Assembly: GCA_963575645.1 (NCBI GenBank)
Contig: OY754466.1
Coordinates: forward strand, 10,952,001 to 11,016,000
Origin: Xanthostigma xanthostigma
Lineage: Eukaryota; Arthropoda; Insecta; Raphidioptera; Raphidiidae
Direction: 5' to 3'
DNA: 64,000 nucleotides
The translations under genes and the position numbers were made by a program. Below, in pieces: positions 42,995-54,715 of the stretch. Under the pieces are notes generated by a model. It ran no database searches and had not been told where the DNA came from. It worked only from the letters and a program-made list of their open reading frames with translations. Every line of letters begins with the position of its first letter. Positions within the stretch are counted from its first letter, which is position 1.

Positions 42995-45004
42995 GGCATA
43001 AAAAATGGGCATTGCTTCAAAACATTTCAGAATTAGCATTAAAAAAAAGAAGGTTTGCACTCCGGGAGTGCCAGCTGAAGTGAAAACTTGAATATTAAGA
43101 TCAAAATGGTTTGTATCATAGATAGCATTTTTTATGTACGATATTTCAACGCTAGATGTCTTACGTTGTATAAATAAAAGTTTCCGTCTTACGCACACGT
43201 GACCGATCAGGACACGTGACCTGACGGCGAGTTAAGATTTTTTACCCATTTCAAAAAAGTGTTCAACGCCGCTAAAGTTTTCACTTCAAAAAGTGCCAGA
43301 AGACGTCATTATTTTTACTGGCTTCAAACCAGACAGACTATGTTTAATATAGGAACAAAAGAAAGTTATAGACAGATACGAACAAACTGTATTGAACATA
43401 TAAATAGCACACCATATTATATAAATAAAATGTTCTCTCTAAGAACCAGTCGAATATCATTTTTTGATTGGCCTGTGACGCATAACGTACTGTCAACAAG
43501 ATGAAAAGAAAAAGACGGAAAAATAATTATACTTAAGTATACGAGTTTTTTCTCAGAAAGTTTCCCTCGTTTTTTCCACAACAGTAATATGAAATAATAA
43601 TTATATAAAAACGTATAAACAGGAATGTCAGAGGTGGACGTCAAGTTAATATAAAAAAATAATCAAAAAGGAATACAGTAGTACCTCGCTCAAAGTAACA
43701 TATTTAATCGAATTTGAAATAAATATGTTTTATAACAAAGTAGAATTTAAAATAAATTATAACACGTAAAATACTGGAAGGGCATTTTCCAAGCTTGATT
43801 ATGTTTAAAAACATTGTCTGAAAATACAGAACCTACCAATTCACACTAAAGGCACAATTTCTAGTTTAGGCAATTAAATGATATTTTCAAGTGATAAATT
43901 AATGCTGTTTTGCAGTATACACTGTCAAAAAATTTTATTTGACAATGACGTTAAATTGTTATCACACATATTTTTTTATAAGAAAAGCATTGTAGATTTT
44001 TAAAACGATTCTTGAAAAATAATTGATCGATTGAATCAATTTAATATAGTTTTTTTTGTACAATTTCCGCCTCGAAATAACATTTTACTACGCATATTAA
44101 TAAAAATAATTTTTACACGTGTAGGTATACATTGTTTTTTTTTTTTTTGTTATGCTAATGGCTTTTGCTAAAGCATCTATATTTAAAATAAAAAAAAAAA
44201 CTTTAAAAGCGATTTTTTCTATAAAGATCAATAATTTGTTTTCATCTGAGTACCACCCAACTTTCTATATGACAGAGAATATTTTTTTTATTATGAGGAA
44301 CCGGAATAATTTTTCAGTATTTTCTCTGTTGTCGCTGAGGATGTCTCTAAGTTAAGCGGGGAGTTGTAGTCTATTGTAGGCATATGTTTGACATTCGGTG
44401 ATGATGTGATGAAGGAAATTTGACGACAGTGGAACTGTTCTAAATGTATAAAAACTGTAATTATATTATCACAATCTTAAAGTCATTGTTAAATGTAATT
44501 TTTTGAAAATGCTTTCTGCAAACCAGCATAAATCTATAAAATAAAATTATAGATTTTTAGTTTTCGACGAGCATAAAACTAAGGAAAAGTCTAGTAATTG
44601 CGAAAAATTCGAATCAAGATTCCGAAGGATTTTGACGGTACATATTCCACAGACATTCTGAAAAAAAAACTTTCACTTAAAACTGTTCTGTCGCGCAAAG
44701 AAAAAGTTATGATACCACAAACAAATAGACAGACAAACATACGTCCCAAACACACAACACCCTTTTGTCGTGGTTCGGGGTATAATGATCATTGATCGTA
44801 AACATACGATATTGAATAAAAAATTACATACTTATAGCCCAAGAGCCCAAAGCAACAAACCCTTCACCATTATTCTGATGTATAAGTTCACTCAGTGCAA
44901 TTGTTCATTAATTTTTATTTTTGTTTTCGATTTTCAATAATAATTTATATAAAATAATAAAAACACACTTGAAAATTCTACAAAATATTTTCTCTCTCTC
45001 AATG
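42995..45004. other. Gene-free stretch with repeat remnants
   Basis: Positions 43,066-43,090 and 43,272-43,298 hold complementary 'gaagtgaaaactt' ends. At 43,678 cagtagtacctcgctcaaag resembles a pogo/Tigger-type terminus. Positions 44,598-44,790 end in an agacagacaaacatacg LINE-tail-like stretch. The 81-codon frame at 43,259-43,504 is unassigned. Confidence 0.4.
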
Positions 45005-45006
45005 AT

Positions 45007-45128
45007 CGTTTCGAAAAATCAGTCCATCTTCAGGCGTACAGACATATACTGAATGTTTTGAATATGCAACTGTTTATTCAGTATATGCCTGTACTCCTAA
45101 AGATAGACTGATTTTCCGAAACGATAGT
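45007..45128. repeat. Inverted pair of hammerhead-like cores
   Basis: Minus strand CTGAAGA (45,033-45,027), a 14-nt segment, then GAAACGATCA (from 45,012). The plus-strand partner has ctaaaga (45,097-45,103), a degraded core, then GAAACGATAG. The centre is an inverted repeat (cagacatatactgaat / attcagtatatgcctg). Stem II is weak in both, so this is an old copy of the same type of structure as at 40.4 kb. Confidence 0.4.
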
Positions 45129-45140
45129 TGAGAGAGAGAG

Positions 45141-45551
45141 AATAGTATATTGTGCAACTAGTGCGACAATACCGCACGAGCTGCACATACTATTTTTTAT
45201 TACGAATTAAATTAAATTATAATTTAAATTACGAATTAAAAAAAGAAATTAGAAGTAATAAAAATTAAAATTAAATCTTTAAAAAGTTGAAAATTCAGTT
45301 AAAATTGTTAAAATTGTCAAGAATAAAAGTCCATAATCGAAAATTTTAACCTCAAATCTGCTTCAAATGACAGTTTGTTTCGTTGACATTAACACCGTTA
45401 TTATTTTGTTTTTTTCTATGAATTTGCGTGCGGCAAACAATAATTTCAGTGCGATAAATAAAGTTTCCGCACGCAAATGAAAATAGCTACTTTTCAACCG
45501 TAACAGCATGCGTAAAGATACCACTTTTCCCGCATGAGTAATAAAAAATAT
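45141..45551 (+). repeat. Hairpin-headed repeat, copy C
   Basis: Third copy of the family at 22,060 and 25,829, with the short hairpin. The start abuts a gagagagag run and the end is gcatgagtaataaaaaa. It lies just outside the giant palindrome. Confidence 0.7.
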
Positions 45552-46248
45552 TCTGAAGAATTTTCAAGTGTCTTTTTTATTATTTGTTATTAGTGTATTT
45601 GCCATAAGGCACTTACACTATTGGCGTCGGTGGGATGGCGGGACCTAGGGGTCGGACCAAATTTTCTCGACGTTTCATAGCCTTCTAAACACTTTGGCAC
45701 CATTTTTGGAAAAGTAAGTAGATTATTTGTGGGGTTTCTGGGGCCTCCGGAAAAGAGTTCCCTCCGGCAAACTGAAATCATGGCTTTTTACCCCCTCCAC
45801 TTTTATAGATTTGTGCATAATTTCTCGAATTTTAAAGTTAGACATATCAAGTTTGGACTCAAATTAATCAGGGGTCTGAGACGAGTTCAACGATGGTATT
45901 CAAGTAGGGGGTGGCAGCAACCCTTAACATTTCCACCCCTTTCGAATTTTAAAGTACATCAATTTTTTTTTGGACTCAAATGAAGCAGGAAGCATGGTGT
46001 TCACCGGTGGTGGTGATTCAATCGACTGATGCTTTTTATTGTCGACAGTGGTTATTATCTGAAAAGAGCGAGGGATCAGAGAGAGAGAGGGAGGGAGGAG
46101 AGAGGAAGGCAGAGGGAGTGAGGAGAGAGAAAGAGAGAGAGAGAGGGAGGGAGGAGAGAGAGAATGGAGGGAACATATGCTTGGTAAATCTAATCAATTT
46201 AATTTATTTAATAAAATCGTAATTTAATTAATTAATTTAATATAGCAG

Positions 46249-46323
46249 CGGGCTGAGGATCCGAACTCAGTTCGTTATGGTTCTCAGTTGTAGTGCAGCG
46301 CCTTTAACCGCTCGACCACGAAT
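46249..46323 (-). tRNA. tRNA-like unit, left arm outer
   Basis: Minus strand: A-box tggtcgagcggttaaaggcg and B-box gagttcggatcc, in the Ser/Leu-type arrangement. Part of a ~285-bp repeat unit. The same element occurs at 46,536, 60,789 and 61,072. A SINE-like head, not a clear tRNA gene. Confidence 0.55.
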
Positions 46324-46535
46324 CGTATTGCGGGAGAGCCTCTTAAAAGTGCATTTGTTTCTAATCTCATCATAATGTGCACATTCTTAACATGTTTTGT
46401 CTCGCTGGCATTTTTTAGTTTTTTTTTTATCCCCGTAATATTTATTTGTTTTTCTCGTTTGAGCTATTTTTGTTTATTTTGTTGAATTTAATTTATCTAA
46501 TAAAATCATTTAATTAATTTAATTTAATATATCGG

Positions 46536-46609
46536 CGAGCTGTGGATCCGAACTCGGTTCGTTGCGGTCTTAGTTGCAGCGCAGCGCCTTTAACCGCTCG
46601 ACCACGAAT
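46536..46609 (-). tRNA. tRNA-like unit, left arm inner
   Basis: Second copy in the left arm, about 286 bp from the first, with the same A- and B-boxes and a few substitutions. It corresponds to 60,789-60,863 in the right arm. Confidence 0.55.
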
Positions 46610-46971
46610 CGTATTGCGAGAGAGTCTCTTAAAAGTGTATTTGTTTTTAATCCCATCATAATGTGCAAATTCTTAACATTTTTATCTCGCTGGCATTTTT
46701 TAGTTTTTTATCCCCGTCATATTTATTAGTTTTTTTCACGTTTGAGCTATTTTTGTTATTTGTTGAATTTATTTTCTCTTTATTATTTTTCCTCAATTTT
46801 AGTTTCGAAGGAGGTTTGCTCATTCATCCCCATGGTGACCAGCCGGGTTGGGGATTTACCTGTTTTTTTTTTTTTGTTTTTGTGTTTTTTTATATCCATT
46901 GAGTTCAGTCCATTGTCCTCATCATTGCCTCGGTCATCAACTTTTAATCGTTTCAGAAATTTTATTTTTTG

Positions 46972-47610
46972 TCAATTGTTTCTTTCACTCTCTTCTCCAA
47001 CTTCTTTATTTGCCATAAACAATGTTCCTAGGGAATAATCTCGTCGTCTACCTATACACCTTTCTAAATTTGTAAATATCAATGCAGGTTTTTTTTGTTT
47101 TTCTTGAATCTTGATTTTTTTGTCATTCCATCTTTTTCGCTTTATTATCATTTCTTTCCCACGTGACCTGCCTTTCTTTGCTCTTAAAGAATTGATAGTA
47201 GTTTTTTTCCTAGTCTCCAAAACTTTTTTCTGAAGATCTTCTGTTATATATTTGTATCGTTAAGGTTTCTCTCGCTCTGCAATATTTGCAATTTTTACAC
47301 CATGTATTTAGTCCAACCAGAATTGCTCTATTTGATTTACTTTGATTTTGCTAGTCTACGTACGTAATCTATTTCCTCAATTTTACAGTGCACCCTCAGA
47401 TGGTTATTGATTATCTCATAGACAGTGTTTTTCGAGTTGAAAATAGTTTTCTCTTTTTCGTAACTTTCCACTCCATGTATTCTTATGTTTTTTTCCTCCT
47501 TTTTTCCCTATCCCAATTGCCTTTAATGACTTCTTGCTCTTTATTTTTCTCTTCTAACGCAGAAATTTTCTGTTTGTAATTTTTATTCTTTTTCATTCAC
47601 TTATAAACTT
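46972..47610 (-). pseudogene. LINE ORF1-like fragment, left arm
   Basis: Broken frames read, on the minus strand, a coiled-coil-like start (K-I-S-A-L-E-E-K-N-K-E-Q-E, about 47,570), a R-V-H-C-K-I-E-E type segment and a lysine-rich C-terminal part near 46,972-47,220. The layout resembles ORF1 proteins that precede endonuclease-RT ORFs in insect LINEs. Several stops and frameshifts make it non-functional. Mirror copy at 59,800-60,425. Confidence 0.5.
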
Positions 47611-47989
47611 AGGTCATCTATTTTTGGTTCTACTCTCTTGATTGCTTCCGATACCTGCTCCATGTTGTTATTACTTTGTATATTATTATTACGTATCACT
47701 TTCTGTATGCCCTTTTTAATAATTTTTCTGATTAACCTATAATGTTATTTGATATCACTGTCTTTTACAATCGTATTATAAAAAACGATCTTTTCTCTCT
47801 TTTATTTTTATGTTATATCACTAGTTTATGACAGTTAGCTGACACTTTTAGTAATTATTTTCTTTTTTTATAAATTTAATAATATTTTAAATTTTCGGCA
47901 TGAATTTTATTTAGTACTTTATAAAAACTTACTAACTTTCGTGAATATTACACTTTATTATTATTACCAAGCTTGTAACCACTTTATTT

Positions 47990-48586
47990 GACAATTTACA
48001 GGACTGTAAAATAACACGTTCTATATTTTCCAACGTCAGCCATTGTTTTGGAATTTTTCCTTGTACTAGTATTTCATTAAATAGTCTTGGCAAGAGTGGT
48101 ACTAGTGTTTCGATTCCATGTTTTATTTATTCATTCTTAATTTTATCACTACCGGGGCATTTCTCTTTCTTTAAGTTTTTTATAGTTAGTCCTGTTTCAT
48201 GCTTCAGTATTAATTGTATATCCTCTGTTTTATCGCTAAAGAAGTCTTTTTTTAGTTTGATCTTTGCTTTTATACAGATTTCTATAGAAATTGGCAGCCT
48301 CCGCCAAAATTTCGTCTCTTTTTTTTTGGTTATTAGTATTTGTTGTTAACAACTGTATCCATATCCTGCCTTGAATTCGTTCCCTTTCGGCCTTTTTAAC
48401 AGCAGTATTTTGTGTTACAATATCTTCTACCAGTTTTTTTTTATTATTTTTACGTTGATCACTTCTGATTTCTTTTATCATTACCTTACATAATTCTCCG
48501 TATTCAACCTTGTTGAGGGAACAATCGTCCTTATGAGGTTTTAATAATTCTCTTTTGTCTATTAGTTTCAGTGTTTCTTCCGACAA
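47990..48586 (-). pseudogene. RTE-type LINE linker and RT N-terminus, left arm
   Basis: The 116-codon frame (48,236-48,586) has S-E-E-T-L-K-L-I-D-K-R, then R-S-D-Q-R-K-N-N-K-K-K-L-V, then D-E-I-L-A-E-A-A-N-F-Y-R-N-L-Y, matching the segment between endonuclease and reverse transcriptase in RTE-like LINEs. Beyond its stop the same strand still reads L-K-K-E-K-C-P-G-S-D-K-I and L-F-N-E-I-L-V-Q-G-K-I-P-K-Q-W, the first RT motifs, before homology ends. The catalytic RT core is missing. Mirror at 58,811-59,400. Confidence 0.8.
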
Positions 48587-48689
48587 TTTTGTATAATTTT
48601 TATTTTGCTTTGTTATTCCGATTTCTTCTACTGCTTTGTGAATGCAAAACTCGATTTGGTTATATAATTCTTACACTTCTGTTTTTTTC

Positions 48690-49536
48690 TCCTTCTATTT
48701 AAATTCAAATTGATTACCTACACATCCAATACATTTTTTTGTTTTTTTTTGTTAACTAGGAAAATATAATCTATTTGATTTTTGTTATTCCATTTGGTAC
48801 TAGCCAAGTCCATTTCATTGATGCCTGTTTTTTTTAAAAAGTGTGTTTCCTATTATCATCTGATTTGACACAGCGAAGCCAATTAATTTTATTCCTCCAA
48901 AGTTTCTTTCACCATAATGAAAATTTCCCATAACTGCCTCTTCTCATCCTTCTCGCTTTCCTACTTGTCCGTTAAAATCACCCATAACTATTTTTTTGTA
49001 TAGAGTTTTGATCATTCAGTTCCTCACTTAGTGTTTCATAGAATTGGTCTATTTCTTCCTCAGTATATGATGATGTTGGAGTGTATACTTGTATAAATGA
49101 TGCAGTATTTTTTTCGTTTATTTTTATCTTTAACGTCGCTATTCTGTCTGTTATTCCTTTAAATTAATCAATTTTATTTGTTAAATGTCGGTTTTACCAT
49201 GAATCCTACTCCATTTCGACCTTTTGTTTTTCCAAAATGGTAGAATATTAAGCCGTTTCTTCTTTCACTCAAGTGTTCCCAGTTCCTTCTCACGTCTGCT
49301 AGTCCTAATATATCCCACTTAACTTGTTTTAATGCGTTTTCCAGTTCAATTAATCTATCATTATCTAATAGTATTCTAACATTTAATATGCATATTCTTA
49401 ACTTTTTTCTTGTCCTGTTGACATTTTTATTTTTCTTCCCGTCATATTTATTAGTTTTTTTCACGTTTGAGCTATTTTCGTAATATTTTGTTGGATTTAT
49501 TTTGTTTTTATTATTTTCCTTCAATTTTAGTTTCAC
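48690..49536 (-). pseudogene. RTE-type LINE endonuclease, unit 3, left arm
   Basis: Minus-strand frame 49,174-49,536 (120 codons): a Lys/Asn-rich start, then L-N-V-R-I-L-L-D-N-D-R-L-I-E-L-E-N-A-L and W-D-I-L-G-L-A-D-V-R-R, motifs of the APE-like endonuclease that opens RTE ORF2, and G-R-N-G-V-G-F-M-V. Downstream, after frameshifts, V-M-G-D-F-N-G-Q-V-G (catalytic-type G-D-F-N) and N-Q-I-D-Y can be read to about 48,700. Dead copy, identical in peptide to 57,862-58,224. Confidence 0.8.
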
Positions 49537-49609
49537 GCTGCTTCGAGGAGGGTTTGGTCATTTATCCCCACGATGACCAGCCGGGTCAGGGATTTACCTA
49601 TTTTTTTTT

Positions 49610-51230
49610 GTTTTTTTTTGTTTTTTTTTTTTATATCCATTGAGTTCAGTCGTTTGTCATCATCAATGCCCCACTCGTCAACTTTTAATCTTTTTTCAGA
49701 AATTTTATTTTTTAGTCAAAATTTCTATAGAAATTGGTAGCCTCCGCCAAAATTTCATATCTTTCTTCTTTTTTTTGGTTATTAGTATTTGTTATTAACA
49801 ACGGTATCCATACCCTGCCTTGAATTCGTACCCTTTCGACCTTTTAACAGCAGTATTTTGTGTCACAATATCTTCTACCAGTTTTTTTTTTATTATTTTT
49901 ACGTTGATCACCTCTGATTTCTTTTATCATTACCTTACATAATTCTGCGTATTCAACCTTGTTGAGGGAACAATCGTCCTTATGAGGTTTTTATAGTTCT
50001 CTTTTGTCTATTAGTTTCAGTGTTTCTTCCGACAATTTTGTATAATTTTTATTTTGCTTTGTTATTCCGGTTTCTTCTACTGCTTTGTGAATACAAAACT
50101 CGATTTGGTTATATAATTCTTGCACTTCTGTTTTTTTTTCTTCTATATATTTTTTTAAGTTTTTATTCATAATTATCTGCTATTTCTTTGTTCAATGAGT
50201 TAAAGTTTTTATTGAATTTATCATTTCTGTACAATTTATTCGAATTAATTAATAGTGTCGCTCTCAACAATCTGCGGTCAGAGTTAAATTTAAATTGATT
50301 ATCTATACATCCAATACATTTTTTGTTTTTTTTTGTGTTAACTAGGAAATAATCTATTTGATTTTTGTTATTCCATTTGGTACTAGCCAAGTCCATTTCA
50401 TTGATGCATGTTTTATTTTTTTTTTTTTTAAGTGTGTTTCCTATTATCATCTGATGCGACACAGCGAAGTCAATTAATTTTTGTTCTCCCAAAGTTTCTT
50501 TTACCATAATGAAAATTTCACATATCTGCCTCTTCTCATCCTTCTCGCTTTCCTACTTGTCCGTTAAAATCACCCATAACTATTTTTAGTATAGAGTTTT
50601 GATCATTCTGTTCCTCACTTAGTGTTTCATAGAATTGGTCTATTTCTTCCTCAGTATATGATGATGTTGGAGCGTATACTTGTATAAATGATGCAGTATT
50701 TTTTTCGTTTATTTTTATCTTTAACGTCGCTATTCTTTCTGTTATTCCTTTAAATTCATCAATTTTATTTGTTAAATGTCGGTTTTACCATGAATCCTAC
50801 TCCATTTCGACCTTTTATTTTTCCAAAATGGTAGAATATTACGCCGTTTCTTCTTTCACTCAAGTGTTCCCAGTTTCTTCTCACGTCTGCTAGTCCTAAT
50901 ATATCCCAATTAACTTGTTTTAATGCGTTTCCCAGTTCAATTAATCTATCATTATCTAATAGTATTCTAACAGTTAATGTGCATATTCTTAACTTTTTTC
51001 TTGTCCTGTTGACATTTTTATTTTTCTTCCCGTCATATTTATTAGTTTTTTTTTCACGTTTGAGCTATTTTCGTTATATTTTGTTGGATTTATTTTGTCT
51101 TATTATTTTCCTTCAATTTTAGTTTCGCACTGCTTCGAGGAGGGTTTGGTCACTTATCTGCACGATGACCAGCCGGGTCAGGGATTTATCTATTTTTTTT
51201 GTTTTTTGTGTTTTTTTTATATCCATTGAG
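49610..51230 (-). pseudogene. RTE-type LINE endonuclease/linker, unit 2 (left arm only)
   Basis: A tandem copy of the neighbouring units. The endonuclease start is near 50,995 (L-N-V-R-like, cattaatgtgcatattctta on the plus strand), the C-terminal part is the frame 50,163-50,507 (I-G-N-T-L-K-K-K, then N-K-N-Q-I-D-Y-F-L-V-N), and the linker lies at about 49,740-50,160. This unit has no counterpart in the right arm, which accounts for most of the length difference between arms. Confidence 0.75.
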
Positions 51231-51299
51231 TTCAGTCGATTGTCATCATCAATGCCCCACTCGTCAACTTTTAATCCTTTTTCAGAAATTTTATTTTTT

Positions 51300-52600
51300 A
51301 GTCAAGATTTCTATAGAAATTGGTAGCCACCGCCAAAATGTCATATCTTTTTTCTTTTTTTTTTTTGTTATTAGTATTTGTTATTAACAACGGTATCCAT
51401 GTCCTGCCTGAATTCGTTCCCTTTCGGCCTTTTTAACAGCAGTATTTTGTGTCACAATATCTTCTACCAGTTTTTTTAATTATTTTTACGTTGATCACTT
51501 CTGATTTTTTCTATCATTACCTTACATAATTCTGCGTATTCAACCTTGTTGAGGGAATAATCGTCCTTATGAGGTTTTAATAATTCTCTTTTTGTCTATT
51601 AGTTCCAGTGTTTCTTTCGACAATTTTGTATAATTTTTATTTTGTTTTATTGTTCCGGTTTCTTGTACTGCTTTGTGAATACAAAACTCGATTTGATTGT
51701 ATAATTCTAACACTTCTGTTTTTTCTTTACAATCATTTTCTTCTATATATTTTTTAAGTTTTTATTCATAATTATCTGCTATTTCTTTGTTCAATGAGTT
51801 AAAGTTTTTATTGAATTTATCATTTCTGTACAATTTATTCGAATTAATTAATAGTGTCGCTCTCAACAATCTGCGGCCAGAGTTAAATTTAAATTGATTA
51901 CCTATACATCCAGTACATTTTTTTTGTTTTTTTTTTTTGTTAACTAGGAAATAATCTATTTGATTTTTGTTATTCCATTTGGTACTAGCCAAGTCCATTT
52001 CTTTGATGCTTGTTTTTTTTTTTTAAAAAAGTGTATTTCCTATTATCATCTGATAGGACACAGCGAAGCCAATTAATTTTATTCCTCCAAAGTTTCTTTT
52101 ACCATAATGAAAATTCCCCATAACTACCTCATCTCATCCTACTTGTCCGTTAAAATCACCCATAACTATTTTTTGTATAGAGTTTTAATCATTCAGTTCC
52201 TCACTTAGTGTTTCATAGAATTGGTCTATTTCTTCCTCAGTATATGATGATGTTGGAGCGTATACTTGTATAAGTGATGCATTATTTTTTTCATTTATTT
52301 TTATCTTTAACGTCACTATTCTGTCTATTATTCCTTTAAATTCATCAATTTTATTTGTTAAATGTTGGTTTTACCATGAATCCTACTCCATTTCGACCTT
52401 CTGTTTTTTCCAAAATGGTAGAATATTACACCGTTTCTTCTTTCACTCAAGTGTTCCCAGTTTCTTCTTACGTCTGCTAGTCCTAATATATCCCACTTAA
52501 CTTGTTTTAACGCGTTTTCCAGTTCAATTAATCTATCATTATCTAATAGTGTTCTAACATTTAATGTGCATATTTTTAGCTTTTTTTGTCTTGTTGTCAT
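51300..52600 (-). pseudogene. RTE-type LINE endonuclease/linker, unit 1, left arm
   Basis: Endonuclease start at 52,358-52,600 (L-N-V-R-T-L-L-D-N-D-R-L, W-D-I-L-G-L-A-D-V-R-R, with a frameshift at F-G-K-N-R-R). The C-terminal part is at 51,762-51,998 (N-K-N-Q-I-D-Y-F-L-V-N, S-G-R-R-L-L-R-A-T-L) and the linker at 51,300-51,720. Mirror of 56,388-57,700. Confidence 0.8.
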
Positions 52601-52609
52601 TTTTATTTT

Positions 52610-53030
52610 TTTATCCCCGTCATATTCATTAGTTTTTTCACGTTTGTGCTATTTTTGTTATATTTTGTTGAATTTATTTTGTCTTCATTATTTTCCTTCA
52701 ATTATAGTTTCACACTGTTTCGAGGAGGGTTTGGTCATTTATCCCATGGTGACCAGTGGAGTTGGGGATTTACCTGTTTTTTTTTTTTGTTTTTTGTGTT
52801 TTTTATATCCATTGTTGAGCTATTTTCATTATCTTTTATTGAATTTATTTTGTCTTTATTATTTTCCTTCAATTTTAGTTTCGTACTGTTTCGAGGAGGG
52901 TTTAATCATTTATCCCACGGTGACCAGTGGAGTTGGGGATTTACCTGTTTTTTTTTTGTTTTTTGTGTTTTTTATATCCATTGAGTTCAGTCAATTGTCT
53001 GTCCTCATCATTGCCTTGATCATCAACTTT
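52610..53030 (-). repeat. Two tandem ~180-bp linker repeats, left arm
   Basis: The block 'ttcgaggagggttt ... ccca(t/c)ggtgaccagtgg ... atttacctgttttt ... atatccattg' occurs twice (about 52,640-52,815 and 52,825-52,985). Single versions precede the other endonuclease units (49,540-49,650, 51,120-51,230, 46,800-46,900). It is probably the spacer between ORF1 and ORF2 of the LINE. The frames of 132-163 codons on the plus strand across it are by-products rich in Phe. Confidence 0.65.
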
Positions 53031-53163
53031 TATTCGTTTCAGAAATTTTATTTTTAGTCAATTGCTTCTTTAACTCTCTTCTCCAATTCTTTATTTGCCA
53101 TAAACGACGTTCCTAGGGAATTTACTCGTCGTCTACCTTTATACCTTTCTAAATTTGTAAATA

Positions 53164-53379
53164 TCAATGCAGTTTTGTTTTTTTTTTCTTGAATCTTGAT
53201 TTTTTTGTCAGTTTTGTTTTGTCTAGCTCTTCCTCAGAACCTTCTAATCGTTTTCTTTTTTGTCTCTGATTCCATTTCTGCTTTATCTTTTTTTGCTTTA
53301 TTATCATTTCATTCCCATTAACATAGATTTCATCATGTTTAAAGAATGCCACATAACCTGCCTTTCTCTGCTCTCCCAA
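53164..53379 (-). pseudogene. LINE ORF1 C-terminal fragment, left arm
   Basis: The 71-codon frame begins G-E-Q-R-K-A-G-Y-V-A-F-F-K-H-D-E-I-Y-V-N-G-N, like the end of LINE ORF1 proteins (R-K-x-G-Y-x-A-x-x-R-Y-D-K-L-x-V-N-G), followed by a Lys-rich tail. The upstream portion (53,400-53,700) is broken. Mirror at 55,610-55,825. Confidence 0.6.
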
Positions 53380-53699
53380 TTATCATTAAAGACCTCTTGC
53401 TCTTTATTTTTCTCTTCTAGCACAGAAATTTTTCTACTTTTTCATTCACTCGTAAACTTAGGTTATCTATTTTTTTGATTCTACTCTGTTGTTTTCTCCC
53501 AATATCTACTCCACGCTGTTATTACTTTTTATATTATTATTGTATAAAACACTCTGTTTATCTTTTTAATAATTTGTCTGATTATCCTATAATGTTATTT
53601 GATATCACTGTCTTTTACCATCGTATTATAAAAACGATCTTTTCTCTCCTTTATTTTTTATGTTATATCACTAGTTCATGACAGCTAGCTAATACTTTT

Positions 53700-54241
53700 A
53701 GTAGTTTTATTATTAACGGTGGAGGATTTATACGTGTCAGCATATATGACTATATTATATATGTGACACATTGCAGATTGCACTTTTATCATTATATTGT
53801 AATCTGAGAATATCCGGTGATAAGAAAACGGACTGAATCTGATGACAATGAATTAGAGATGAAAATACATTCATGTAATAAACGACTTTGAATCAACAAC
53901 TAAACTGGGGAGTGCAAATCTCCATTTTGGTTAATTAGTATTAATTTTTTGTAAAACAATTGTAATAATTAATAAATGAAACAATAACTCCATGAAACTC
54001 GCCTTAAAATAAAATCTCTTTTTTCTTTTATTTACTAGCTTTTTTTGTCCAACTTTGCCTGGGGGGGTAGATTTTGGGTTGAAATAATCAAGAGCAACAA
54101 ATCTCTTCGGGAGAAAATTGGTTTTTAAACAGTTAAATAATTTTTCAAATCAGTTCAGTAGTTCCGGTGTTAATAACCTTATCACCGAACCCCTATTTAA
54201 ATTAAAAAAAAAAAGAAAAAAAACATAAAAAAACATTTAGA

Positions 54242-54243
<2 letters not shown>
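53700..54243 (-). other. Non-coding inner part of left arm
   Basis: Contains a LINE-tail-like block (54,045-54,180: 'ccaactttgcctggggggg', then 'cagttcagtagttccggtg'). No gene. Mirrored at 54,780-55,290. Confidence 0.6.
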
Positions 54244-54280
<37 letters not shown>

Positions 54281-54325
54281 AACACACCTCCACACACACA
54301 CACACCCACACACACCACATGCACA
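54244..54325. repeat. (CA)n microsatellite, left arm
   Basis: Interrupted acac run with caacacacctcc and accacatgc breaks. The complementary (gt)n run at about 54,676-54,747 is its mirror copy. Confidence 0.95.
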
Positions 54326-54424
54326 GCACACGTTGACACCAATTTAACATATATAACACAATTAATAAAGGGTGGTCTTAGAAACGGCGTTTGTAAACTA
54401 CTCGGAGTAGTGGTTTTTGGCCGG

Positions 54425-54570
54425 AACCAGCGTAACATTGGACTTTGGATCCCACTCTGACGTCTGGGTGGAAAGGGGGACGGTTTCATGTTTGATTGGA
54501 GGTGACTGAAACGTCGCAGTGACGTCAGAGTCCAATGTAGAGGTCAAAGTCCAATGTGGTGGGTGGGGAA
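54425..54570. other. Spacer at the centre of the giant palindrome
   Basis: 146 bp, GC-richer than the surroundings, itself partly inverted: cattggactttg ... tctgacgtc on the left, gacgtcagagtccaatg and caaagtccaatg on the right. The unpaired core is therefore only about 60 bp (near 54,465-54,525). Confidence 0.8.
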
Positions 54571-54675
54571 CCGGCCAAAAACCACTACTCCGAGTAGTTT
54601 ACAAACGCCGTTTCTAAGACCACCCTTCACTTAATTGTGTTATATATGTTAAATTGGTGTCAACGTGTGCTGTGC

Positions 54676-54715
54676 ATGTGGTGTGTGTGGGTGTGTGTGT
54701 GTGTGGAGGTGTGTT

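Larger units (their letters stand above)
45715..54424 (-). repeat. Giant palindrome, left arm
   Basis: Runs from about 45,715 (agtagattatttgt, then ctggggcctcc) inward to ttggccgg at 54,424, and is the reverse complement of 54,571-61,665. Order from the outside: a conserved non-coding block, a (ga)-rich region, two tRNA-like units, ORF1-like, RT N-terminus, three tandem endonuclease/linker units of an RTE-type LINE, ORF1-like C-terminus, (ca)n. Several long stretches encode exactly the same peptides as the right arm, so arm identity is very high inside and lower towards the outer end. Confidence 0.9.

Noticed and set aside
43259..43504. An 81-codon frame ending in R-x-S-F-F-D-W-P that recalls the first residues of a BIR (inhibitor-of-apoptosis) domain
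   Set aside because: Only about a dozen residues match, the zinc-binding Cys/His positions are absent and the frame stops. Too little to call.
52566..53057. Long Phe/Leu-rich plus-strand frames (132-163 codons) in the left arm, mirrored at 55,932-56,424
   Set aside because: They are the antisense of A-rich LINE spacer sequence with poly-A runs (hence poly-Phe). The LINE strand carries recognisable endonuclease motifs.
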